This document shows positions 20,030 through 29,971 of a stretch of 64,000 nt of DNA, one piece after another (position 1 is the stretch's first letter; each line of letters starts with the position of its first letter). The stretch comes from Azolla caroliniana. Lineage: Eukaryota > Polypodiophyta. Both the position numbers and the translations under genes were made by a program. The notes beneath the pieces were generated by a model that was not told the DNA's origin, did not search any database, and saw only the letters and a program-made list of their open reading frames with translations. The stretch lies in contig JBHGNT010000007.1 of the NCBI GenBank assembly GCA_043228905.1, forward strand, positions 12,090,001 to 12,154,000. Direction: 5' to 3'.

Positions 20030-21711
20030 ATATGCATAGGACTTAGGAAATTGGCCTCTCGAAAGGCAAGCGATCATCAATGTATAAAGGCTAAAATGCT
20101 CAAATGGATGGGAAAGGAAGCACATGTATGGATAAACAATATATTTAATGATGCATTACAACATGGTATGCATACGATTGGACTACAAATTGGATCAAAC
20201 CTTTACCTAAAGGTGGAGATGTAAATAATGTAAACAATTATCAAACCATCATGGTTAGCTCATTAATGACAAAACTGTTTGGATGTATAATGGAATCAAA
20301 GATAAGTATATGGGCTGAGAAAAAGGGTAAGAGAGCTTATGGACAAGCTGGCTTTCGAAAACACCATAGCACCATTGATCACCTTGTCACCCTACGAGTA
20401 TTAATGGAGGAAAGTCGCCTTAGAGATAAAGGTTTATATTGTTGCTTTGTAGACTTCAAGAAAGCTTTCTATATGGTACCTCGTGAGCATCTTTGGAGAC
20501 GAATGGAATAACTTGAGGTGCCAAGTGAATATATGCTTGCAATTTATGAGAAGGTTATATGTTGTGTGTGCATGAGAGATAAACTTTCAGATTTTTTCAA
20601 AAACACTATTGGTGTTAAGCAAGGATGCCCACTCTCACCAACAACACTATTTGATCTACGCATTGATGAATTGGAAGAAATGGTTACCAAGTTTTCAAAG
20701 GAAAAATGTGTTGAAGAAGTTGTCATCGGGAATGTTGTGATTATGCTTTTGCTATATGTAGATGATGTAGTGCTTTTTGCAAATACTTTAGGAGATGCAC
20801 AAAATTTTATGAAGGCATTGGAAAAAATTTGCGTGCATACTAAATTAAGTGTCAATAGCTCTAAAACAAATATTAGGCTTGTGAAGAGCCAAAAAAGAGA
20901 TAAACCATGCACTATGTACAACAATGAGTCACTTGAATGTGTGGAAAGCTTCACATATCTTGGCCTTGAAGTTCCTTCAAATCATAGATGGAATGAATTT
21001 GCTACACGCTGCTTAGAGGTAGGTAAGCGAGCATACTATGCATTTGAGAACACATGCAATCTTGGAGATATTAAGTGTTGGGTCCTCAAGGAATATCTTG
21101 TCGACACTTTGGTGACACCGGTTCTTCTCTTTTGGGTGGAAGTATGGGGCGGTAGCATCCCTAAATCTATGTGGAAAGAGTTTGAAAATGTCCAAAAACA
21201 TTTTCTTACAAAGTTTCTACAAGTTAAGAAACTAACGCCCTACACCCTCCTTGAGACCGGATCCGGTTGGATGCAAGATATAGAAAAATGGTTTGGTAGA
21301 TGGGATGCGAGACACTTGCTTCATGATGCATCATTAGATTCCTCTGTAAATGAGGCCTTTTTGCAACGCCAATGTATCATGACATGGGACAAATGTGGAG
21401 GCTCGCACTTCACACATTATACTACACATGTTGCACCTAACTACAAAACCATATTCTTTGCGGAACGGGGAAATCGTACACATCCATACATGTTAGAGCC
21501 CATACTGTTATCTTCCATTCGAACCATTGCTTCCATGCGACTTAGCTCACATGCATTGCGATGTGAAACAGGGCGTTGGGGTACAAGTGATGAGAGTGGT
21601 CAGCTATGCACACTTTGCCCTAAACAAGTTCGCGAGTCTGAGTATCACACTTTGATACAATGCTCTGCCTTTGATCATATTCGACCATGTTTTACACATC
21701 TCTTCGATTGA
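20030..21711 (+). pseudogene. LINE-1 ORF2 fragment: reverse transcriptase and C-terminal zinc motif
   Basis: The reading opens LASRKASDHQCIKAKMLKWM, the region just before RT in plant LINEs. RT landmarks are GQAGFRKHHSTIDHLVTLRV, LYCCFVDFKKAFYMVPREHL, GVKQGCPLSP and the catalytic YVDD at 20755-20766. The C-terminus has CTLCPKQVRESEYHTLIQC (CX2C-X9-H-X4-C), a zinc motif typical of LINE ORF2. A TAA at 20509-20511 and frame changes before 20251 disable it; from 20518 the frame is open for 397 codons. The endonuclease domain is absent, a 5' truncation. Confidence 0.92.
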
Positions 21712-21912
21712 GCCCAATCTTTGCATGAATTCCTCTCAGAACCACAATGTGCACTCTCGATTGCAAAATTCATTGGTAAAGTTCTTGAACATCGAGAGTC
21801 ACTACTCACTTTCACACATATCACGTGAAATGTAATATTTTTGGTCTCATAGGTCATATTTGACCTCCGAAGACGATAATATAATCTATCTATCTATCTA
21901 TCTATCTATCTC
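21712..21912 (+). other. LINE-1 3' UTR with hairpin and TATC tail
   Basis: The UTR ends with GTCTCATAGGTCATATTTGA and CCTCCGAAGACG; GGTCA and TGACC (21852-21865) pair as a stem. A (TATC)n-type tail follows at about 21886-21910 instead of poly(A). LINE-2 has the same 3' sequence with a compensatory change in the stem. Confidence 0.8.
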
Positions 21913-22313
21913 TCTCTCCCTATCTCTGTATAGTAGTTACACACCATAATTCTATACAATGATGATGACAACGAAAAAAACTATATCTCTGTTTGCCCTA
22001 GGTCATATTTATACTAATATGACTTTTGAGCTATTTACACTAATATGACTTTGTGTTGTCTATGATTCTCTAAGGAAGCCTCTGCTCGCACAGGAAGCCC
22101 GTGAGCTCTCGGCCAGAGGCTCTTCGATTCGTTTGTGTGCATGTGTGGGTGGAGGGAAGGTGTGCTCCAAAAAACACATGGCTTTGCTACCGGCCGAGCC
22201 CGGTTGTATTTTACCGGCCGACCAGGCACTCCATCACGGTTGCTCTGCCTACTCCCTCTTACTCCTTGGTCCGAGACTCCCGTGGTCCAGTCTATTTCCA
22301 CACATACTTGTGA
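21913..22313. repeat. Mosaic of two LTR fragments
   Basis: At 21990-22060 lies GCCCTAGGTCATATTTATAC and nearby sequence, identical in part to 18403-18440; on the minus strand it is a copia-A-type LTR piece. From about 22075 the DNA matches the gypsy-D LTR at 38130 (GGAAGCCTCTGCTCGC, GTGAGCTCTCG.CCAGAGG) and 44786 (TCCGAGAC.CCCGT), ending CTTGTGACA. It may be the end of a gypsy-B/D-type LTR. Copia-F sequence follows directly. Confidence 0.55.
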
Positions 22314-23496
22314 CACCAAAAAACCAGCACACTATATATAATGAATGCTCATTTATGCTGAAATGAAGCAAACGTGGCAGCCGACATAGTGGGTGAGTTG
22401 TGGCACATGAGGCTATGCCACATAATCCAGAAGGGGATGCAGATGCTAGTTAAGAAGGATCTCGTACTAAAGGTGAAGAAGGTGCAGTTGGACAAGTGCT
22501 TTGATTCCCTGGCTGTCAAACAGAACAGAACCACGTTCCGATCGTTGGAACTCGTGCATACGAATGTATGCTATGTGGATACAAAGTTGCATGCTGGTTC
22601 ATAGTATTTCGGGATCTTCATAGAAGACTGTAACCAAAAGTTGTGGGCTTCCTTGCTGAAGACAAAGGATCAAGTGGTCTCCTTCTTCAAAGAGTTCCAA
22701 GCGAGGGTCGAGAGGGAAACCGACAGAAAACGGAAGGCCGTCCGAGCGGATAATGGTGGAGAATACCGCAGACCATTCGAAGAATATTGCCGAGCGTAGG
22801 GAATTCGGCTCGAGTATATTGTGCCGAAGACGCCAAAGCTTAATGGGTTGGCGGAGAGAATGAACCGGGCTGTAATGGAGAGGATCCGAAGTATGCTTGC
22901 ACATGCAAAGTTACCAAAGACATTCTGGGCTGAAGCACTGATGATAGTAGCATATGTGATAAATCGATCACCCTCAATACCCTTGGATAGTAATATTACA
23001 CAAAGGGTGTGGCGTGGCAAAGACGTTTCGTACCCAAATCTAAGGGTGTTCGGTTGACTTGCCTATGTGCATGTGGCAAAGGACCAAATGGGGAAATTGG
23101 ACCCAGAAACTTGGCCATGTATATTCCTCGACTACGATGACGACAAATTCGGCTATTGGCTATGGAACTTAGCCGAGAAGAAAGAGATCCGGAGCCATGA
23201 CATTATCTTCATGGAGGAAATGACAATAGTCGATTGGGAGATTGAGAATAAGTCTCGAACTACTGAATCGAACTAAGTCGATGGTCGACCGAATCGATTA
23301 GAAGTCGATTTGATCGAAATCGAATCTGAGCCAGTCGGTTGATTTAGTACTCTGCAAAATCTAGAACCGGTTGAAGAACGAGGGGAACAAGCCGAACAAG
23401 GAATCGAATTCGACTTGGATGAAGAAGAACCGATCGTGCCAAATGGAGGCTGAAGATACCCCCTAAGACAAGGGAAGGCCCCCCGAATATTTCCGG
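22314..23496 (+). pseudogene. Copia-F pre-integrase and integrase
   Basis: The region aligns with copia-A. The zinc-binding segment reads GELWHMRLCHI, then KCFDSLAVKQ, where copia-A has KCTDCLAGKQ; the second Cys is now Ser. The catalytic core has LELVHTNVCYVDTK, VRADNGGEYRRPFEEYC and PKLNGLAERMNR, and the C-terminal part has VWRGKDVSYPNLRVFG and IFLDYDDDKFGYWLW. Stops break it at several places. A small insertion lies near 22345. Gag and protease are missing. The frame is cut by gypsy-C at 23497 after ...RIFP and resumes at 30912 with DEECVLL. Confidence 0.9.
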
Positions 23497-23790
23497 TGTT
23501 AGGGTAGTTGTGGTTCGTGCGACGAAGTCGCAGGGACGAAGGTTAAGGGGAGTTGAAAGAACTTAAATTTTAATAAGGCTTGTATGGTGATGTTAGAAAG
23601 GTTAAGAGTAGCAAGAAGAAGAGTTACAAGTAATGTGTGTGTGAGAGAGAGACAAGAATAGATAGAAGATAGAGACAAAGTATGAATCAAGAAGCAAGAG
23701 TATTTGATATAAACATGATGTATATTAAAAAGACAATATTTTACCAACTTTACAATCCTTGATCGCAAACTGAACACATTCTCTACCGAC

Positions 23791-23856
23791 CCTTGATTTG
23801 AACCCACGACCTCAACATCGAAACGAGAGGTTCTCCACCCAATGAGCTAGTCTTCT
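23791..23856 (-). other. tRNA-like module 1 in the gypsy-C LTR
   Basis: On the minus strand, GACTAGCTCATTGGGTGGAG (A-box region) is followed by CCTCTCGTT and then GGTCGTGGGTTCAAATC (B box / T arm), with spacing close to that of a real tRNA. The T stem is incomplete at its 3' side. A copy is in the other LTR at about 30325-30390. It is in the same sense as the element. Confidence 0.6.
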
Positions 23857-24118
23857 TTACTTGATTGTATTATTTTCTCACTCTCCCTTGATTGATTTCT
23901 TGTTTTCCTTGCCCCTCTTTATATAAGTGTTGCCATGCATATGGTAATGTATGGGAGCATGGCATGCATGCAATGCATGAGTTACATGTAATGCATGATC
24001 GCCATTTAGCGCACATGTATTGCACGTGATGCATGGTAGCCATCATGCTCACTTGAGCTCCCATGTATGAAAATAGATATGGGATAAGTATAATGATGAA
24101 AATGCAGTTTAAAATAAC

Positions 24119-24186
24119 TAACCTAGCTTAGTGGTGTATACTTTTTGTTTGGCATACAAGGTTGAGAGTTCAAGTCTCTCAAATCT
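24119..24186 (+). other. tRNA-like module 2 in the gypsy-C LTR
   Basis: TAGCTTAGTGGTG (A box) and GAGAGTTCAAGTCTCTC, a perfect 5-bp T stem with a 7-base loop, lie about 40 nt apart. It is antisense to the element. The other LTR has the same module at about 30653-30720. Confidence 0.62.
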
Positions 24187-24252
24187 ACTTAATACAATAT
24201 ATGGCTTCATTCTTATGTCATGAAGCACATTTATTGCACACTTTTACAAATA

Positions 24253-24316
24253 AATAGCCTAGCCTTGTGGTATGTACATTGTACTTCGTATATAAGGATG
24301 TGGGTTCAAGTCAGAT
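24253..24316 (+). other. tRNA-like module 3 in the gypsy-C LTR
   Basis: TAGCCTTGTGGTATG (A box) and ATGTGGGTTCAAGTC (B box) lie about 42 nt apart. It resembles module 2 and is repeated in the other LTR at 30787-30850. Confidence 0.55.
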
Positions 24317-24381
24317 CTCAAATATTATTAAATACAACATTTAAGATCATTTTTATATTGTGAAGCACATTCTTCACGATA

Positions 24382-24396
24382 CCCACCCCCTCTAAA
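24382..24396 (-). other. Gypsy-C polypurine tract
   Basis: On the minus strand TTTAGAGGGGGTGGG abuts the 3' LTR. This is the expected plus-strand primer site. Confidence 0.8.
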
Positions 24397-25862
24397 CTTG
24401 CACATTGGTTGTGCAGAGTTCATCCAACACTTCTTCCGATTCTTTTAGTTCTTCTACTTCTTCATAAAATTCGGGCTCTAATGACTCCCTCCTTTTAAAT
24501 ATTTTAATCCTTTTTCCTACCATTGGGATACAAATTTCTGTCCCATCTAATTCATTGAGGAAATATGTGGCTTTATCTATTATTTTCCTAACTTCATAAG
24601 GTCCAAACCATCTTTTTGCAAACTTCCGAATAGTACTGTATTGATTATCTAGGCTACTATCATATACTAATACCCAATCTCCCTCTTGCACCTTTCTTGG
24701 TCGTATTCTTTTCATCTTGTCAAATCTGTCCTTATTCTTTATTCTTGCCTCTTTCAATCTAGTAGCTACTTTTTCTATGTCTTCTGTCCTTGATTGAAGT
24801 TGTCGTATTCGAACTGCAAGTAAATCTTCCCTACTCATTTCCGATTCCCAAGGCAACATAGCCCATGTAGTTATCTTTTGTTCAATTGGCATTATTGGCT
24901 TCTGTCCTGTGATTAATTCTGCAGGCTTATATCCAGTAACAGTGTTGTGAGTTGTCCTATCAACCCATATTGGCTAATCACTAACCCGTCCTCTACATGC
25001 CTTTGCCAAAGCTTTGACTATTGGCCCATGTCCCCTTTCTACCTTTCCATTAGCTTCTGGATTGTACACCGTTGTCAAAGAAAGCCGAATTCCTATTTTG
25101 TCGAAAAAATCTTGAGCTTCCGCAGAATTGAGTTCTCCCCTATCTGCCACTATCTTCCCGATACATCCATATCTACAAACAATGTCCTCCAAGATGAATT
25201 GACATACTCCTAATGTCCCTTTTGTTCACAATGAACGACCGACCTTCCACTTGATTTGTTAGATCTTCTCTAGCAAGAACCAAGTATCTCTTTTGTCCTA
25301 CTCCAAGTGGCATTGTTACCAAATCTATCATCCACTTGTAATGCACCCTCGGTGAGTATGTTGGGTGTAATTCATCACAAAACTTTACATTTGAATAATA
25401 TTGACAAGTGGGACAAGTTTCTACATACTTTTTTATTTGCTCATAGTATCGAGGCCACCAAAATTGATCTTTAATCTTACTAAAAGTGGCCCACACTCCT
25501 CGATGACCAGCCCATTCTTTGTCATGCAGCTCTTTGATTATCTCTTTTCTTTGCCCTTCAGAACCTATTACTCTTTGTGGGCTTCCAGTCTTGGTTTTCG
25601 GATGTCGCCATAGATATCCTTCATGCAGGAAGAACTTATGGGCTTTTTTGCGAAACTGTGCGAACTCTTTTCCAGATCGACCTTTGTACTTGTCAGGGGT
25701 TTGTAGGTATTTCCCTATTTCCTTGCATTCTTCTTCATACTCCTCTTCTAGAAACTGCATTCCTCCTTCCTGGGTAATGCTTGTGGTAAGGACTGTTTGT
25801 TCTTTGTCCTCATCATCCGAGTCTGGAATCTCCTCTTCCTCATACCTTGCTCTTGATAACAT
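24392..25862 (-). pseudogene. Gypsy-C integrase
   Basis: Read from 25862 down: an acidic linker (YEEEEIPDSDDEDKEQ), the zinc-binding region (HDKEWAGH, then CPTCQ), the core with WMIDLVTMPLGVGQ, VADRGELNSAEAQDFF and NPEANGKVERGHG as the D,D,E landmarks, and the C-terminal GPY/F-type module (RPRKVQEGDWVLVYDSSLD, FAKRWFGPYEVRKI, PMVGKRIKIFKRRES). A frameshift near 25180 and stops near 24974 break the frame. No chromodomain follows; the protein ends in an acidic tail before the polypurine tract. Confidence 0.92.
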
Positions 25863-25877
25863 ATTTGCTACAGCATT

Positions 25878-27062
25878 TCAATTCCCAGAGATATGTCGAA
25901 CTTCAGGGTTGACTAATCTAATATAGATACACCATCTTAAGATGGCTTGATCTAGAATATCACAATTAGCTATGATACCAAGAATAGGCAAACAATCTGT
26001 TTCTATTATTACTTCAGCACCAATTAAGTAATCTTTGTCTGTCTTTACTGCTATTACTATCCCCCATAGCTCTCTTTTCACCTGTGCATATTTTCTTTGT
26101 CGACCACTAAGAACCTTTGCCCCGAATCGGACTGGATACCTTTCTTCCCTATCTTGTTGGCTTATCACCCATCCAATTCGAATGGGACTAGAGTCTACTG
26201 TGAGATATATGGGCCGGGTGTAGTCTGGTTGCTTTAATGGTGGAGCTTGTGCCAAGTAGTACTTCAATTTCTTCATTGCCTCTGAATGCTCTTCACTCCA
26301 TTCAAATGTCTCTCCTTTTCTTAGGAGTCTATATAAAGGTTCAGATAAATGAGCATAATGTGGAATCCATTTACAGTAAAAAACACATACCCCTAGAAAC
26401 CTTCGTACTTCTAAGACGTATGTACATTCCTCTTCCATATTTTGAATTGCATTGACCTTGGTTGGGGATGGCTTTCTCCCATACGAGCCACACATATGAC
26501 CAACTATTAATATCTCTTTTGCCCCAAATATTGACTTCGCCCCTGATAAGGTCAAATGCACTTCTTCCATCCTTGATAACACCTTCTCACAATCCTTGAT
26601 ATGATCAGCAACGAATTGACGGCAACCACTTTCGTCCAATTCCTCGTTCTTCTCTTTCTCCTTGCATCCCTTAATTGGAACATCATCTAAAAAAGGCATT
26701 GTAATATGAGGAATAAAATCACGAAGTACCTTGTTCATTCCATTCATCATATGCGCCACTGAGTTGGTCGCTCCTTGCGGCAAGGTGCACATCCGTACTA
26801 ACCCTATAGGTGTCTTGATAGAAGTTATATCTCGACTCTTGATAGCAAGTTGAAATTGATCATACTTGGAATAAAGGTCTCCCATTGAATATATAGCTCT
26901 TCCTGCAAACATCTCAGCAAACTCATCCACAATTGGCCCTACTCCTGAGTTTCGGATTGTTACCTTATTCACGGGTTGCATATCTTGGATAAATCGGAGT
27001 CGCCCATCTTTCTTTAACACAGTGAACCATTGACTCGAGTAAGGAGCGTTCGATGGTTCCAA
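25878..27062 (-). CDS. Gypsy-C reverse transcriptase and RNase H, open frame
   Basis: This 394-codon frame is uninterrupted. RT fingers and palm: QWFTVLKKDGRLRFIQDMQP, GDLYSKYDQFQLAIKSRDIT, RMCTLPQGATNSVAHMMN. The catalytic motif MPFLDDVPIKG is at 26673-26699, with FLDD at 26682-26693. The connection reads VRRFLGVCVFYCKWIPHYAH and RNase H starts YLTVDSSPIRIGWVISQQ, ending RHISGN. The first Met is internal; the polyprotein came from upstream. A TGA at the end separates it from the integrase frame. The RT core looks intact although the element as a whole is defective. Confidence 0.92.
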   Translation of the reverse strand: MEPSNAPYSSQWFTVLKKDGRLRFIQDMQPVNKVTIRNSGVGPIVDEFAEMFAGRAIYSMGDLYSKYDQFQLAIKSRDITSIKTPIGLVRMCTLPQGATNSVAHMMNGMNKVLRDFIPHITMPFLDDVPIKGCKEKEKNEELDESGCRQFVADHIKDCEKVLSRMEEVHLTLSGAKSIFGAKEILIVGHMCGSYGRKPSPTKVNAIQNMEEECTYVLEVRRFLGVCVFYCKWIPHYAHLSEPLYRLLRKGETFEWSEEHSEAMKKLKYYLAQAPPLKQPDYTRPIYLTVDSSPIRIGWVISQQDREERYPVRFGAKVLSGRQRKYAQVKRELWGIVIAVKTDKDYLIGAEVIIETDCLPILGIIANCDILDQAILRWCIYIRLVNPEVRHISGN

Positions 27063-27094
27063 GATACCAATCCTTATCTTTTCTTTCAGAAGTT

Positions 27095-27764
27095 CTAATA
27101 ATTGAGGGATTCTAGCCCTAGCATGGGTATTGGCTTAAAGTTCCATGGAATATGAGGAATAGTAAATATAACCATGGGCTCTACAATTTCTGGATCCACA
27201 CACCCTATTTCCTCAGGTTGGAATGCAAACGCCTTTCCATGCGTTTTTAACATCTCCCTGAATTGCTTTTCTTCAGAAGGTAATAGGAAGTCACCCCCTC
27301 CTATTTTCATCCCTTGTATTGTTTCCAGAGTAAACACATGTCCCACCTTTCGTGGATCTCTGATCATTGGCTTTATGGCTACTTCTTTGATAATTTGCCT
27401 TTTCACTATCCCCTGGAAATGGAGCAGCAATAGGATGAACCTTCTTCTCCACTGTCTTGTACTTTATTAGTACATGTGCTTCATGATCCTTTTGAGCAAC
27501 TTCTTCAATGACCTCGTACATCTTGATTGCATGGACAAGAACTTGGATTTCGTTGTCTTCTTCGATTGCTTCCAAATGAGTTATTGTATCTTCAAAACTT
27601 AATTCTTCAAACATATCCTGAATTTCTTCATCATCATCTATTAATCCAGAATACTTAAAGTACTCGAAAGCATTTTGTATTTTATTATTATTTACTTTTA
27701 GTATAAAAGTAGCACCATTAGATGAGATTGTACAAGGAATATCTTTATTTACATTATTATTCAT
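27095..27764 (-). pseudogene. Gypsy-C protease-RT linker region
   Basis: Two overlapping frames (27764-27291, 27430-27095) cover a spacer with acidic stretches (DDDEEIQDMFEEL) and then the segment before RT (DPRKVGHVFTLETIQGMKIG, FAFQPEEIGCVDPEIVEP, FTIPHIPWNFKPIP). The second part is the usual lead-in to gypsy RT. A frameshift lies in the overlap. The first part has no domain I recognise. Confidence 0.75.
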
Positions 27765-28294
27765 GGGGTTTTCTTTTATGTTCGGGCTATCACAACCCCT
27801 ACCTGTAAAAGCCCTATCTAAAAATCTTGGGAAAACTCTTCATCCATCTCTTGAATTGGATGTTCCCTCAAGCATTCTTTGTTTCTTTCATGGTTGGGCC
27901 TCACGGTTAAGAATTGAACAGTCTTTCTTCCATCTTGACTCTTGATTCTCGCGAAAGCCGAACCATCATCAATAACCTTTGTTTCCATCCTCATTGCGGT
28001 GATGTAGGGCTGACCAAGGATGACGGGGTAGGTTGATTGATCCTGCACAAAGAAATTTTGATTCACCGACACATCACCAATTGTTACCTTCACACTAGGA
28101 CATGCTCCGAATAGATCCTCCGTAGTCTCTGTGGCAGCTCTTATTTTCCACCCATGATTTTTGTCGATCGGCCACCGTCGTCAAGCGTAAAATTTCGATG
28201 ACATCATGTGAATCTCGGATCCATGGTCGATCAAAGCAATACATGGAATTTGCTGCTCCCCAATTTTTGCTGGTGCCTCCGTTGCTGCTAGAGC
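27765..28294 (-). pseudogene. Gypsy-C aspartic protease
   Basis: CIALIDHGSEIHMMS near 28240-28200 looks like the protease active-site segment, with Asp-His-Gly-Ser where most families have Asp-Ser/Thr-Gly. It is followed by VTIGDVSVNQNFFVQDQ and YPVILGQPYITAM, the second half of a retropepsin fold (ILG motif). A stop follows near 28186. Whether DHGS is ancestral or a mutation could be read from other copies. Confidence 0.72.
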
Positions 28295-29932
28295 CTAATG
28301 GTCCCTTGTATAGTGACTCCTATCCCCTTCATGGACGCCAACATCATTCTGGTTTTTTACACTTGCAACATTGATGGTGCCACCATACAAATCTTGGAGT
28401 GTTGCAGCACACCCTCCCGTAATTTCCTCTGTCACCTGTCTCTTCCTTCTAATAATATCTATGATAACTTCATGAAATTCTTTCTTTGCTATATCCAACA
28501 CTTCTCTTAAAGTAAATTCTACCTTACTATTTAATATTCTTGTTTCTAGTACCTTTTTTATATCTGTCGTTGTTTCTATGTCTGAGGCAAGCTTGAAAGA
28601 TGGGCATGTCTTTCCTTTTACTTTATCAGCTTCCTTCGGCTCAGTAGCACCCTTTTCCATCTCCCTTCTCTTCTGTTCTCGTGTCTCATGTCTCTTTGTC
28701 GGATCAACTTCCTCAGCTCTCTTCCGCTTCTCTTCCACTAGCACATCTTGTGCATTCACTTGGGCAAATGCTGATAGCGCGTCTACTGGATCATTCCATC
28801 CAGTGAAGTTTTGTATTTCATCTCCCACTCTTTTTAATTCATCCACTCAAACCTTCCCTTTTCTTGCATAATCCATCACATCTTGCCAAAAGCCAGATCC
28901 ACTATATGAGTCTTCTACGCGCAACCCTAAGGTTGCCACGAATTGTATCACTTGAGTCGTTTCTTTCTCGGCATCTTCCATTAGCTTTTTCATTCCTCCT
29001 CGCCCGAAGTTGAGTTGAAGTGGTTGTCGAGTCTCTGTCGAGTGAATCTTGCCATCTTGATAGTAGATTTTATTATGATTAAGAGCATCCCTATGCTCTT
29101 GACAATCTTTCTTCTAGTGGTCGATACTATCACACCACATACACCTTCGGACTATTCCACCTCCCTGCCTTGATGAAGTCGAGCTTTGTCCCGATTCTAG
29201 CTTCATCACTTTGATCGACAAGTCTTTCATGCCTTTCACCAATTCGTGTAAGAGTGATTCTTCTACTTTCTTTTCTCCCGACTCGTTCCCTGTTTCTTCA
29301 TCATTTCTGTCGGGCAACTCCATAAACCATAACTTTCTTGTGCAGAAATGGGCGCACGCCCTTTTCACCTCCTCCCAATCTTCGGTAAGTCCACTTGGAC
29401 TATTCTAATCTTCTAAAAGCATTCCCAAGTCCTTCCTGTCTTTAATATTAGTAGCTTGTAGAAACAATATGACTTTATTTGGCACTATTATATTTCTATC
29501 TCTAACATTTAGTTGCTCAAAACTTTCAGAAAACTCTTTTGATACTTCCAAAACACTTAAATGTTTGTTAGACTCTACCCAATCCATGATGGCTCGCCTT
29601 GTCATCCTTGTCATATCATTGAGGTTGTATTCATTTAGCAATGCTCTTTCGAAAGTCGCCCATGTTTGATGTTCCCTCTGTAGCTCCTGGATCCTTTCTT
29701 GTAGCCCAATCGTAGCGACTCGACTAAATCTATTAATTTTTGTAGCTTCGTCGACACCGCGTTTAAACATTTCGTCATTATAAATCTTCAGAAATCTTGT
29801 TAAATTTATACCTTCGAAGATTCCTACTCGTGCGAGAATATTGTCAACGGCTTTGTCGATGTTTGCCATCATCCCTTGTTCCCGCATCACTCATTCCATC
29901 ATCGTACACAAAAGCCTCATTTGCTCCTCCAT
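28295..29932 (-). pseudogene. Gypsy-C gag
   Basis: The likely start is the ATG at 29930-29932 (MEEQMRLLCTMM), soon after the primer-binding site. The capsid-like domain spans 29890-29405 (MANIDKAVDNILARVGIFEG, TWATFERALLNEYNLNDMTR). A zinc knuckle CMWCDSIDH-stop-KKDC lies near 29110-29150 with a TAG inside it. A C-terminal domain at 28846-28295 (EIQNFTGWNDPVDALSAFAQ, KVLETRILNSKVEFTLREVL) recurs in gypsy-B. In-frame TGA or TAG stops occur near 29891, 29405, 29114 and 28847; with these read through, the frame would be continuous. Confidence 0.88.
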
Positions 29933-29951
29933 TTCTCCTTGTCGCCGCTTT

Positions 29952-29969
29952 CACGTCGGGTTCACCAAA
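29952..29969 (-). other. Gypsy-C candidate primer-binding site
   Basis: On the minus strand TTTGGTGAACCCGACGTG begins two bases after the 5' LTR. Gypsy-D has TTTGGTGAACCCAACATG at the same distance from its LTR (44853). It is not complementary to initiator tRNA-Met; I cannot name the primer tRNA. Confidence 0.6.
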
Positions 29970-29971
29970 TG

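Larger units (their letters stand above)
23497..24381 (-). repeat. Gypsy-C 3' LTR
   Basis: On the plus strand it starts TGTTAGGGTAG and ends TTCTTCACGATA. It holds a GA-rich block, one copy of a 30-bp unit (AGATAGAGACAAAGTATGA...) near 23660, and three tRNA-like modules. Compared with the other LTR it differs by scattered transitions and by two fewer 30-bp units. Confidence 0.9.

Noticed and set aside
23791-24316. Functional tRNA genes
   Set aside because: A and B boxes are present but acceptor stems do not pair and anticodon arms are unclear; annotated as tRNA-like only.
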